This document shows positions 42,540-50,396 of a DNA stretch of 64,000 bases, one piece after another; positions within the stretch are counted from its first letter, which is position 1, and each line of letters opens with the position of its first letter. The DNA is taken from assembly GCF_021495345.1 (NCBI RefSeq), contig NZ_CP099397.1:186001-250000 (forward strand), in the 5' to 3' direction. Below the pieces are notes generated by a model. The model worked only from the letters and a program-made list of their open reading frames with translations. It ran no database searches and was not told the origin of the DNA. Both the position numbers and the translations under genes were made by a program. The stretch comes from Pseudomonas hydrolytica (GTDB lineage: Bacteria; Pseudomonadota; Gammaproteobacteria; Pseudomonadales; Pseudomonadaceae).

Positions 42540-43520
42540 TCAGCGGCGGTTGACCGTCTGCGCCGCACGCAGCACATCGCTGCCGATCTTGCCTTCGTAC
42601 TCCTGCCACAACGGCTGCATCGCCGCACGCCAGGCTGCGCGCTGCTCGCTGCTAAGACTGACGACCTGATTGCCGGCCGCGACCAGACGCTGGCGATCAC
42701 GGGCGTTGAGTGCCTCGGCCTCGCGATTCACCGCCAGGGTGACTTCATCGACGATCGCCTCCAGCTGCACGCGAATCGGATAGGGAATGCTGGTCCAGAA
42801 GCTGGAGTTGCTCACCAGCATGTAGCTCAGCACACCGTGATCGGTTTCGGTGACGTAGGGCTGCAGCGCGCCCAGCTGCTGGCTGACGATGTTCGACCAG
42901 GGGTTCTCTGCGCCCTGCACGCGCCCGGCCTGCAGCGCGGCCTGGGTTTCGGCGAACGGCAGGCGCAGGCTGCTGGCGCCGACCCGGGCGAACTGCTGCT
43001 CGAGGATCTCCGACGGCTGGATGCGGAACGCCAGCCCGGCGGCGTCGGCGGGCGTTTGCAGCGCGCGGGTGGCCGAGAGCTGCTTCATGCCGTTGTTCCA
43101 GTAGGCCAGGCCGTAGATGTTGTGGCCGGCCATCGAACGCAGCAGCTCGCGGCTCTTCTCGCGCTTCTGGAAGCGCTTGACCGCCTCCAGGTCATCGAAC
43201 AGGAAGGGCAGGTCGAACACCTGCAGCTGGGTGGTGTACTGCTCGAACTTCGACAGCGACGGCGCCAGCAGCTGCACCTTGTTGTCGCGCAGCGCCTGCA
43301 GCTCGTCGGCGTCGCCGAACAGCGTGGAGTTGGGATACACCTCCACCTGCACCTTGCCGGCCAGGCGTTCCTCGGCCAGACGCTTGAACATCAGGGCGCC
43401 CTTGCCCTTGGGAGTGTCCTCGGCCACCACGTGGGAGAACTTGATCAGGATCGGCTCGGCCAGAGCCTGTGCGGAACACAGCAGGGCGGCCAGGGCAGCC
43501 GCCAGAGAGGTCTTGAACAT
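42540..43520 (-). CDS. TRAP transporter solute-binding protein (DctP family), orphan
   Basis: The start at ATG 43520 follows AAAAAGG, giving 326 residues. A signal peptide (MFKTSLAAALAALLCSAQALA) precedes a DctP-type domain: IKFSHVVAEDTPKGKGA, VQVEVYPNSTLFGDADELQALRD, and AFRIQPSEILEQQFARVGAS with the Arg that usually binds the substrate carboxylate. Such proteins capture organic acids for DctQM permeases. No dctQ or dctM gene is in the window, so it is an orphan here. A 12-bp palindrome lies upstream. Confidence 0.88.
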   Translation of the reverse strand: MFKTSLAAALAALLCSAQALAEPILIKFSHVVAEDTPKGKGALMFKRLAEERLAGKVQVEVYPNSTLFGDADELQALRDNKVQLLAPSLSKFEQYTTQLQVFDLPFLFDDLEAVKRFQKREKSRELLRSMAGHNIYGLAYWNNGMKQLSATRALQTPADAAGLAFRIQPSEILEQQFARVGASSLRLPFAETQAALQAGRVQGAENPWSNIVSQQLGALQPYVTETDHGVLSYMLVSNSSFWTSIPYPIRVQLEAIVDEVTLAVNREAEALNARDRQRLVAAGNQVVSLSSEQRAAWRAAMQPLWQEYEGKIGSDVLRAAQTVNRR

Positions 43521-43678
43521 CGACACACCTTTTTACGGAAAAACGCATAGCGAGGCCTGCGCCGAAACTGGCGGGCCTGGATGCGAATCGGGATGGCTTG
43601 CAGGGTTCGGCCTGGCAGATGGCGCCGGCCTCGCCCCTTCGGGGACTACCGGATCGATGCCCGGTTATTGTTGGCATG

Positions 43679-43706
43679 CTGTCGCTGACCAATCGGTCAG
43701 CGACAG
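43679..43706. promoter_or_regulatory. Perfect 12-bp inverted repeat upstream of the TRAP gene
   Basis: CTGTCGCTGACC-AATC-GGTCAGCGACAG has no adjacent T tract. The core GACCAATCGGTC resembles operators of TetR-family repressors (GACC-N4-GGTC). It lies about 160-185 bp upstream of the TRAP gene start and just after the peptidase gene. It could instead be a transcript-end hairpin. Confidence 0.5.
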
Positions 43707-43752
43707 AGAGCGCGCATTCTTGCGGAAGGAAGGTGCTGGCACAAGGCCGGTT

Positions 43753-44904
43753 TTATGAACGGGCGCGCATTCCCGAGTATTGCTCGGCAATTGCCTGGCT
43801 CTCGCTCTGGTGCAGGGCTCGCAACGGCGTGGCCAGGCCCTGGCGGGTCAGCTCCAGCACCTCGCGGGCCTGTTCCAGCACCTGGCGTTTCCAGGCGTCG
43901 GTCTCGACGTAGAAGGCGGCGCGCAGCTGCGCCTTGATCCGTGCGCGGGTGGCGGCGTCGGTGTCCGGGCGGTTCTCCAGCCACTGCTCGGCGCGCAGCG
44001 CGGTGAGCACCTTGAGTCCCGGCTGGGTGCCGTACTCCAGGGTCAGGCCGTTGTACTGGGCCTGGGCGCATTCATTCAGCACCGCCAGGTCGAGGGTGCC
44101 GTTGAGCTCGCTGGAGGCGGAGTTGCCCTCGGCGCTGTTGGTCACCTGCGGCCCCCACCACTGACGGGCGCGGGCGATGTCCGCGGGCTCCTGGCGGCCC
44201 TTGTAGATGCGCTCGCCGTAGCCGCTGGGGCCGAGCCCGGTGTGCACGTCGATCCAGCCGATGCGCCGGCACTGGCGGCCGTGCTGACGAAGAATCTGGC
44301 GCAGCTGGCGGTTGCTCCAGGTCGGCTCGGTGCCGGCGAAGAACAGGCCGCGCGGGTCGCCGTGCTGGCCGCGCGAGATCGCCGCCTGCAGCGCCTTGCG
44401 CCCATAACGCAGGGCGTAGCCGTACAGCCCCAGGGTGCTCGCCAGGGTCGGCGGGCAGCGCTCGGGCAGCAGCAGTTTGGCCACCGCGCGGTAGTCGGGG
44501 TTGTCCGCCAGCGGCGCGGCGAAGTCCTGGAAGTTGCGGTTGAGGTCGACGTTTTCCTGGGTCACCCGGCGCTCCCAGGAAAAGCCGTAGGGATTCAGCG
44601 CATGGATGTACAGCAGCGCCAGGTCACCGCGCTGGCAGGCGGCGAACCAGGCGTCGTCGTCGAGCCGGTCGATCTGGATGGCCGAGCCGCAGAAACCCTC
44701 GATGCCGTGGCAGCCGCTGCTCAGCACCAGCAGGTTGGCGGCGTCGGCGGCACCGAGGCGGGCCACGTCGATGGCCAGTTGTTCGCCGTCGCGGCCGGGC
44801 AGCGGGTGGACGTGGCTCTCCACGGCGAGGCCGCGGCGGGCGCAGCTGGCGAGAAATTTCTGCCGGGCTTCGGCGTAGCTCTGAGCGAAACAGGACAGGT
44901 TCAT
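43753..44904 (-). CDS. DUF2817 / M14-like zinc carboxypeptidase family protein
   Basis: The start at ATG 44904 (MNLSCFAQSYAEARQKF) gives 383 residues; upstream residues are not family-like. The zinc-site pattern is seen in SSGCHGIEGFCGSAIQ (HxxE-type) and in GWIDVHTGLGPSG (distal His). HALNPYGFSWERRVTQENVDLNRNF is a DUF2817 hallmark resembling M14 sequences, and the late Glu lies in LTLEYGTQPG. Substrates are unknown; M14 relatives remove C-terminal residues or cleave amides. It has no signal peptide, so it is cytoplasmic. It follows the CapA-like gene by 142 bp on the same strand. Confidence 0.85.
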   Translation of the reverse strand: MNLSCFAQSYAEARQKFLASCARRGLAVESHVHPLPGRDGEQLAIDVARLGAADAANLLVLSSGCHGIEGFCGSAIQIDRLDDDAWFAACQRGDLALLYIHALNPYGFSWERRVTQENVDLNRNFQDFAAPLADNPDYRAVAKLLLPERCPPTLASTLGLYGYALRYGRKALQAAISRGQHGDPRGLFFAGTEPTWSNRQLRQILRQHGRQCRRIGWIDVHTGLGPSGYGERIYKGRQEPADIARARQWWGPQVTNSAEGNSASSELNGTLDLAVLNECAQAQYNGLTLEYGTQPGLKVLTALRAEQWLENRPDTDAATRARIKAQLRAAFYVETDAWKRQVLEQAREVLELTRQGLATPLRALHQSESQAIAEQYSGMRARS

Positions 44905-45046
44905 GGCGCATTCCGTGTCGGTGGTAGGGCGCCCGCGCGGGTGGGCGGGCATGGCCGGGCCCATGGCGCTGGCGGTTGGCCTGCGCCGGGCGACGGCGAG
45001 TGGGTGGTGGTGCGGCGCTGGTGGCCTTTTGGGCGACCGGCCGGGG

Positions 45047-46516
45047 TCAGGCGTCGAGCACGATGCGGCCCAGGCTGCTGGCCCGGCCGGCGTACTCCAC
45101 CGTCTCTATCTCGATGCGCGTGCCGAACTCGGCAGACAGCCCGGCCAGACGCTCGAGGATGCGCCGCGCCTGGTTCTGGTTGTCCGCCGTGTCGAAGGCC
45201 AGGCGCGGAATGCCGCGTTCGGCGTCGCGTCCGCCATGGCCCAGTTCGATGGGGTGCAGCAGCAGTTCGCGCAGCTGGCCGTCGGCGCGGAAGCGGCACT
45301 CGGCGACCACGCTTTCGAACCAGATCGGCGCGCCGAACAGACCGGCCACGCGCTTCCATTCGAGGAACTCGGCCGGGGTGCTCAGGCGCGGGTTGGTGAT
45401 GCCCTTGGGCCCGATCAGCGCCTCGGCGGCCTGCCACTCGCGGCTCTCCCACTTGTCCGCCGGGACGATCTGCATGCTGTTGTCCATGAAGCAGAAGTTG
45501 CCCAGCGAGTAGAGCAGCGGCTTGCCGGCGTAGATCTCGATGCCGCGCAGCTGATGCGGGCCGTGGCCGCAGAGCATGTCGGCGCCGTTGTCGACCAGCT
45601 GGCGGGCCAGCGCCGGCAGGTAGTCGGGTACCGCGGCGGTGAAGTTGTCCGGCTCATGGGTGTGCTGGGCGACGATGCTGAAGTCGCTGGTCTGCTTGGC
45701 CTGGCGCTGGTGGCGGAGGATCTCGGCCTGGTCGCGCGGGTCGCATTGGTAGTGGATGCGCAGGCTGCCCGGCGCGGCTTCGGGGTCGACGCGGTAGTGC
45801 AGGGCCATGCCCAGGTGCAGGCTGTGTTCGCCGTGCAGGGCCTTGAGCAGGTAGTGGTCCTGGTAGGCCTCCTGGGCGTTGAGGCGCTTGAGCACGGCGA
45901 AGTCCTCGGCGCTGACCAGGCGGTGCGGCGTGGTGCGCAGCGGATTGAGGCCGGGCCGCGGTGCCACCTGGCCGAGGCCGTCGGCAGCCGGGGCGTTGGC
46001 CTCGAAGGTGGTGGCGTAGGAGGTCAGCGACACCCGCGCCTTGGCGGTATTGACGAAGGCCGGCGCCCGCGCGGCGGCCAGGCTGTCGCCGGTGCCGGCG
46101 TGGGCGATGCCGGCGGCATCGAGCAGCGCGTCGGTCATGCGCATGCCGGCCACGCCCCAGTCCAGCGCGTGGTTGTTGGCCCGTGCCAGCAGGTTGAAGC
46201 CAAGCTCGGCCAGGTCCGCCGGGGCGTCCGGGTCGCTGATCAGCCAGGAGAAGCCGGATAGCGCCTCGGGGTAGCCGGCGAAGCTGTTCAGATCGATGGC
46301 GGTGCCTTCGTAGTTGCCCACCAGCACGTCGCCGCGGCGCAGGATCTGCAGCAGTTCCGGGGACTTGCGCGCCAGCTTCGCGGCGATGGCGTGGGTGATG
46401 ATGATGTCGCCGACGGCGACCACGCAGAAGCCGTCCTCCACCTCGGCCTGGCGCCAGTTCGGCTGCAGTTCGAGGGACTCGGGGCGTTGCTGCGGGGTGG
46501 GGACGCGGTGCTGCAT
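45047..46516 (-). CDS. CapA-like metallophosphatase-fold protein (PGA_cap family)
   Basis: The 489-residue protein shows the CapA pattern: VVAVGDIIITHAI near 33-45, VLVGNYEGTAI, the metal-binding ARANNHALDWGVAGM, IVAQHTHEP and the final DMLCGHGPHQLRGIEIYAGKPLLYSLGNFCF. CapA proteins act in poly-gamma-glutamate synthesis or anchoring, but many relatives have no linked capB or capC, as here. There is no signal peptide or membrane anchor, which differs from capsule CapA. It starts 17 bp after the MFS gene stop, so they form one operon. The substrate is unknown. Confidence 0.85.
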   Translation of the reverse strand: MQHRVPTPQQRPESLELQPNWRQAEVEDGFCVVAVGDIIITHAIAAKLARKSPELLQILRRGDVLVGNYEGTAIDLNSFAGYPEALSGFSWLISDPDAPADLAELGFNLLARANNHALDWGVAGMRMTDALLDAAGIAHAGTGDSLAAARAPAFVNTAKARVSLTSYATTFEANAPAADGLGQVAPRPGLNPLRTTPHRLVSAEDFAVLKRLNAQEAYQDHYLLKALHGEHSLHLGMALHYRVDPEAAPGSLRIHYQCDPRDQAEILRHQRQAKQTSDFSIVAQHTHEPDNFTAAVPDYLPALARQLVDNGADMLCGHGPHQLRGIEIYAGKPLLYSLGNFCFMDNSMQIVPADKWESREWQAAEALIGPKGITNPRLSTPAEFLEWKRVAGLFGAPIWFESVVAECRFRADGQLRELLLHPIELGHGGRDAERGIPRLAFDTADNQNQARRILERLAGLSAEFGTRIEIETVEYAGRASSLGRIVLDA

Positions 46517-46533
46517 GGCAGAGGCTTCCTGAC

Positions 46534-47829
46534 TCAGGCCTGGCTTGGGGCCGGCGCGGGGATGGTTTCGGGGGTGTCGGCGTGGGCGGCCAGGTCGCGG
46601 CGGCTGCGCTCCGGGTCGATCAGCAGCAGGCCGAGCAGGGTGCTGGCCAGCAGGGCGAGGCCGAACAGGCCGATGGCCAGCTCGAAGCCGGCGGCCAGGT
46701 CGCCGCCCTGCCAGCCGATGGCCTGGCCGACCAGGTGCGGGGCGAGCATGCCGGCGCTGGTCAGCAGACCGATATGGATGGCCAGCATGCTGCCGCGCTG
46801 CCGTGCCGGGACTATGTAGGCGACGATGCTGTAGCCGAAGGCCGAGAGCAGGTTGACCAGGATGCCGCCGACGAGGAACAGCCCCAGGGTGGCGGCCAGG
46901 CCGGTGGCGCTCAGGCCCATCAGGGCGAAGGCCAGGGCGGCGACCAGGCAGGCCAGCAGCGGCGGCATGACCATCGCCGCGCGCACGCTGGCGCCGCGTT
47001 GCAGGGCCCGTTGCGACAGGCTGGAAACCAGCAGGTTGAGGACGATCACGCCGAGGGTGGTGGACAGCACCAGGTAGCCGGACTGCATCGGCGTCAGCCC
47101 CAGGCCCTTCTGCAGGTAGGTGGGCAGCCAGCTGTAGAGCAGGGCGTTGGGCAGGTAGCTGCAGAACGCGATCAGGGTGATGCCGACGAAGGTGCGGTTG
47201 AGCAGCAGGTGGCGGTACGGCAGAGCGGCGCCGCCGCTGTCGTCATTGGCGTCGTCGTACTGGCCCTCGCGGCCGCACAGCTGCCACAGCAGCAGCCAGA
47301 GCAGGCCGACGCCGGCCAGCAGCAGGTAGCCGGCGCGCCAGCCCAGGCGCTCGATCAGCAGCGGCAGGGCCAGGGCGCCGGCGATGGCGCCGAGCATGAT
47401 CGCCACCTGAATCAGTGCTGCCGGCAGCACCCGCTCGCGCGGTGCGTACCACTTGAAGCAGGCGTGCTGGGTCACCGCGGTGCCCGGACCGCAGCCGGCG
47501 CCGAGCAGCAGGCGGCTGGCGACCAGGGTGTAGAAGCTGGTCGCCAGCGCGGTGAGCAGCTGCGCGGCCATCCACACCAGCGACATGCCGGAGAGAATCC
47601 AGCGGCTCGGCAGGCGGTTGGCGAGAAACCCCACCAGCACCCCGGAAATCGAATAGAGGAAGAAGAACGCGCTGCCGATGAAGCCAAACTGCTCCGGCGA
47701 CAGCTGCAGCTCGTCGATGATCTGCGGGCCGGCGAAGGCGAAGATGGTCTTGTCCAGCACGCTGATGATCATCACTGCCATCAGCAGGGCGACCACCAGA
47801 ATCCGGCGCGAGGGGTTGGGCTGGGTCAT
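46534..47829 (-). CDS. Major facilitator superfamily transporter
   Basis: The start at ATG 47829 (MTQPNPSRRILVVALLM) gives 431 residues with about 12 membrane segments. MFS signatures include VLVGFLANRLPSRWILSGMSLVWMAAQLL in the loop between helices 2 and 3, and SRLLLGAGCGPGTAVTQHACFKWYAPRERVLPAAL, which resembles the anion:cation symporter (ACS) group that takes up organic acids. It heads the MFS-CapA-DUF2817 gene set and lies 126 bp after the LysR stop. Confidence 0.88.
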   Translation of the reverse strand: MTQPNPSRRILVVALLMAVMIISVLDKTIFAFAGPQIIDELQLSPEQFGFIGSAFFFLYSISGVLVGFLANRLPSRWILSGMSLVWMAAQLLTALATSFYTLVASRLLLGAGCGPGTAVTQHACFKWYAPRERVLPAALIQVAIMLGAIAGALALPLLIERLGWRAGYLLLAGVGLLWLLLWQLCGREGQYDDANDDSGGAALPYRHLLLNRTFVGITLIAFCSYLPNALLYSWLPTYLQKGLGLTPMQSGYLVLSTTLGVIVLNLLVSSLSQRALQRGASVRAAMVMPPLLACLVAALAFALMGLSATGLAATLGLFLVGGILVNLLSAFGYSIVAYIVPARQRGSMLAIHIGLLTSAGMLAPHLVGQAIGWQGGDLAAGFELAIGLFGLALLASTLLGLLLIDPERSRRDLAAHADTPETIPAPAPSQA

Positions 47830-47918
47830 GCGGGCTCCGTGGCAGGCTGGGGGCGAGCCACGTGCGCAGCGGGCGAGGTGGCGGCCAGTGCTGTGCAGCA
47901 TGCCGCAGGGCGCCGAGG

Positions 47919-47928
47919 CTGAATAATC
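47919..47928. promoter_or_regulatory. Shared 10-mer upstream of the MFS gene
   Basis: CTGAATAATC lies 90-99 bp upstream of the MFS start, next to ATGCTTAT. The same 10-mer occurs at 52322-52331 before the DUF1302 gene. It is a candidate part of a LysR-type operator. Confidence 0.4.
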
Positions 47929-47955
47929 ACCTCTGCGCATGCTTATCGCCCCTGG

Positions 47956-48879
47956 TTATGGGGCGTCGCTGCTCACCGGCCTGGTCGCGTGCGGGCTGGT
48001 ATAGGCGTAGACCAGCTCGTCGGCCAGGGTCTTGGCCTCGCGGGTCATCAGCTCCTGGTCGCGGCAGACCAGGGAAATGTTCATCGGCGGCACCTGCTCC
48101 TGCAGGTCGAGCACCTGCAGTTCCTGGCCGAGCTTCTGCACGTGGTCGAGCAGCCGCCGTGACCAGTAGCTGACCGCGTCGGTATTCAGCGCCAGCTCGG
48201 AGAACAGCACCACCGAGGCGCACTCGATGATGCGCCGCGGCGGCTCGATGCGGTGCTGCTCGAACATCACGCCGACCTTGGACAGCTCCAGCGAATCCTG
48301 CAGCAGCCACTCCTCGTCGAGCAGCTCGCGCAACGACCGCGCGCCACCCAGCGGGTGGCCCTTGCGCACGGCCAGTACCGCCGGTTGGGAGAACAGCTCG
48401 GTCCAGTGGAAACCGTCGCTGCAACGGCTGGCCGGCAGCGACGTCAGCACCAGGTCGAGCTGGCCCTCGCGCAGACCCTCGATCAGCTTGGACGGGCGCA
48501 GCTCGTGGATCTGCACCTGCACCCTGGGGTAGCGCTTGCGGTAGCGATTGAGACTGGTGATGAACTGGGCGCCGGGAGTGACCGGCGACACGCCGATGGC
48601 CAGCTTGCCGTCCATGGTGCCCTTGAGGCTCTCGATCTCCTCGCGGGCGCGGCGCACCTCCTCGAGGATCAGGCGCGCGCGGCGCACCAGACGCTCGCCG
48701 TATTCGGTGACGGTGATGCCGCGGTTGGAGCGCACCAGCAGCGGTACGCCGAGCTCCGCCTCGAGCTCCTTGATGCCTTTGGACAGGGCCGGCTGGGAGA
48801 TATGCAGCAGGCGTGAGGCCTCCTGGATGCTGCCACTTTCGCAGATCGCGAGCAGGGCGCGCAGCTGGTGCAGTTTCAT
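47956..48879 (-). CDS. LysR-family transcription regulator
   Basis: The 307-residue protein has the LysR helix-turn-helix at about 3-60 (LHQLRALLAICESGSIQEASRLLHISQPALSKGIKELEAELGVPLLVRSNRG) and a periplasmic-binding-like effector domain (about 90-295). It resembles regulators of aromatic-acid or sugar-acid uptake. It lies between the MFS gene and the DUF1329/DUF1302 pair, all on the same strand, and is likely to control one or both groups. The effector is unknown. Confidence 0.88.
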   Translation of the reverse strand: MKLHQLRALLAICESGSIQEASRLLHISQPALSKGIKELEAELGVPLLVRSNRGITVTEYGERLVRRARLILEEVRRAREEIESLKGTMDGKLAIGVSPVTPGAQFITSLNRYRKRYPRVQVQIHELRPSKLIEGLREGQLDLVLTSLPASRCSDGFHWTELFSQPAVLAVRKGHPLGGARSLRELLDEEWLLQDSLELSKVGVMFEQHRIEPPRRIIECASVVLFSELALNTDAVSYWSRRLLDHVQKLGQELQVLDLQEQVPPMNISLVCRDQELMTREAKTLADELVYAYTSPHATRPVSSDAP

Positions 48880-48960
48880 CGGATATCCGCGCTAACGTGA
48901 GGGTAACGGACGGAATTTAAAGCAAAAAACGCCCCATGGGGGAACTCGCGCGGCGAGGAT

Positions 48961-48986
48961 AAAAAAGCGGCGGCCGAAGCCGCCGT
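48961..48986 (-). terminator. Rho-independent terminator after the DUF1329 gene
   Basis: Read on the minus strand, CGGCGGC-TTCG-GCCGCCG is followed by CTTTTTT. It ends the DUF1302-DUF1329 transcript about 30 bp past the stop. Confidence 0.85.
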
Positions 48987-49014
48987 GAGGTTAGCGCGAT
49001 GCAAGGTCGGTGGA

Positions 49015-50376
49015 TCAGCGGATACCGCTGGCGCGCAGGGCGCTGGGGGTGAACTGCTTGCGGTTGAAGGTCTGGTCGAAGCGGTAGGCCTGCTTCTCCT
49101 CGTTGTACAGGGCGTTGACCGCATAGCGTCCGGACAGCACGTCGTAGTGGGTCTCGGCGTTGTACTGCGGGCTCTGCTGGTCGTAGAAGAAGCTGGCGTG
49201 GCCCTCGGACACTCGCCACAGCTGGCCGCGGCCGTCGTAGGCATCGGCCTGGGCGGCCTGCCAGCTGTCCTCGTCGATGTAGAGGTCACGTCGCGAGTAG
49301 ACGTGGCGCTGTCCCGGCTTCAGCGTGGCGCTGACGTGCCAGACCCGGTGCAGCTCGTAGCGGGTGTGCTCGGGGTTGATATGCCCGGGCTGGATGATGT
49401 CGGCGTACTTGAGCTTGGGCGAGCCGAGCTTGTAGCTGTTGTAGGGGATGTAGATTTCCTTCTTGCCCAGCAGCTGCCAGTCGAAGCGATCCGGCGAGCC
49501 GTTGAACAGATCGAGGTCGTCCATGGTGCGCATGCCCTCGGCACCGGGGCTGTCGTAGGCGATCTGCGGCGCGCGGCGTACGCGGCGCTGGCCGGTGTTG
49601 TACTGCCAGGCCATGCGCGGTTCCTTGACCTGGTTGATGGTCTCGTGCACTAGCAGCACGCCGCCGGCCAGGCGCGCCGGGGAGAGGAACTCCTCGCGGT
49701 AGTAGTAGAGGACGTTGGCCATCTCCTGCGGCGCGTAGTCGGACAGCCCGGCCGGGTAGGCCAGCTGCTGACGGATCACGCTGGGGGTGTAGGCGCCGTT
49801 GGCCTGCGGCGAGGCCTGCACCACCTGGCGCTGGAAGCTCAGGCTGCGGTAGCGGCCGATATGGTTCCAGATCACCTCCAGGCCGTTCTGCGGAATGGCG
49901 AACGGCAGGCCGCCGCTGCGGTAGTCGAGCAGGCCGTTGCCGCCTTCGGCCAGACGGGTGGCGGCGGCGTTGGCGCGGGTGGCATCGAGATAGCTCTGCG
50001 GCAGGGCGACCGAGCGCCGGGTCGGGTAGACCGGGATACGGTAGGTGGCCGGATAGCGCTGGAACAGCGCCAGCTGGCCGGGGGTGAGCTTGTCCCGGTA
50101 CTGCTCGACATTGGCCGCGGTGATGACGAACAGCGGCTGGTCGGCGGCGAAGGGATCGCTGAGGAAACCGTCGGCGTCGCGCTGGCCGGCGTCCTGGCCG
50201 ATACCGCCGGTCCAGGCCGGGATGCTGCCGTCGGCGTTGCCGGCGCGCTCGGCGCCGACCGGGGTAAGGTCGCCGTCGAGGCGGGCGAGCTGGTCGGCCG
50301 GCACCGCCGCCAGTACCTGGGCGGCGAGCAGGCTCAGGCCCAGGCAACCGGCCTGGATCAACTGCTTGTGAATCAT
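49015..50376 (-). CDS. DUF1329 exported protein (LolB-like fold family)
   Basis: The start at ATG 50376 (MIHKQLIQAGCLGLSLLAAQVLA) gives 453 residues with a signal peptide cleaved near residue 23. The mature protein shows DUF1329 sequence: LTPVGAERAGNADGSIPAWTGG, GLEVIWNHIGRYR, YSRRDLYIDEDSWQAAQADAYDGRG and the C-terminal FNRKQFTPSALRASGIR. The family is periplasmic, predicted to bind lipids or hydrophobic molecules, and nearly always pairs with a DUF1302 barrel. It follows that gene by 20 bp. Confidence 0.88.
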   Translation of the reverse strand: MIHKQLIQAGCLGLSLLAAQVLAAVPADQLARLDGDLTPVGAERAGNADGSIPAWTGGIGQDAGQRDADGFLSDPFAADQPLFVITAANVEQYRDKLTPGQLALFQRYPATYRIPVYPTRRSVALPQSYLDATRANAAATRLAEGGNGLLDYRSGGLPFAIPQNGLEVIWNHIGRYRSLSFQRQVVQASPQANGAYTPSVIRQQLAYPAGLSDYAPQEMANVLYYYREEFLSPARLAGGVLLVHETINQVKEPRMAWQYNTGQRRVRRAPQIAYDSPGAEGMRTMDDLDLFNGSPDRFDWQLLGKKEIYIPYNSYKLGSPKLKYADIIQPGHINPEHTRYELHRVWHVSATLKPGQRHVYSRRDLYIDEDSWQAAQADAYDGRGQLWRVSEGHASFFYDQQSPQYNAETHYDVLSGRYAVNALYNEEKQAYRFDQTFNRKQFTPSALRASGIR

Positions 50377-50396
50377 GGCGTGCTCCTTATCGGGCA

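Noticed and set aside
45047..46516. CapA-like gene as evidence of a poly-gamma-glutamate capsule
   Set aside because: No capB, capC or pgdS homologues are nearby and the protein lacks a membrane anchor or signal peptide.
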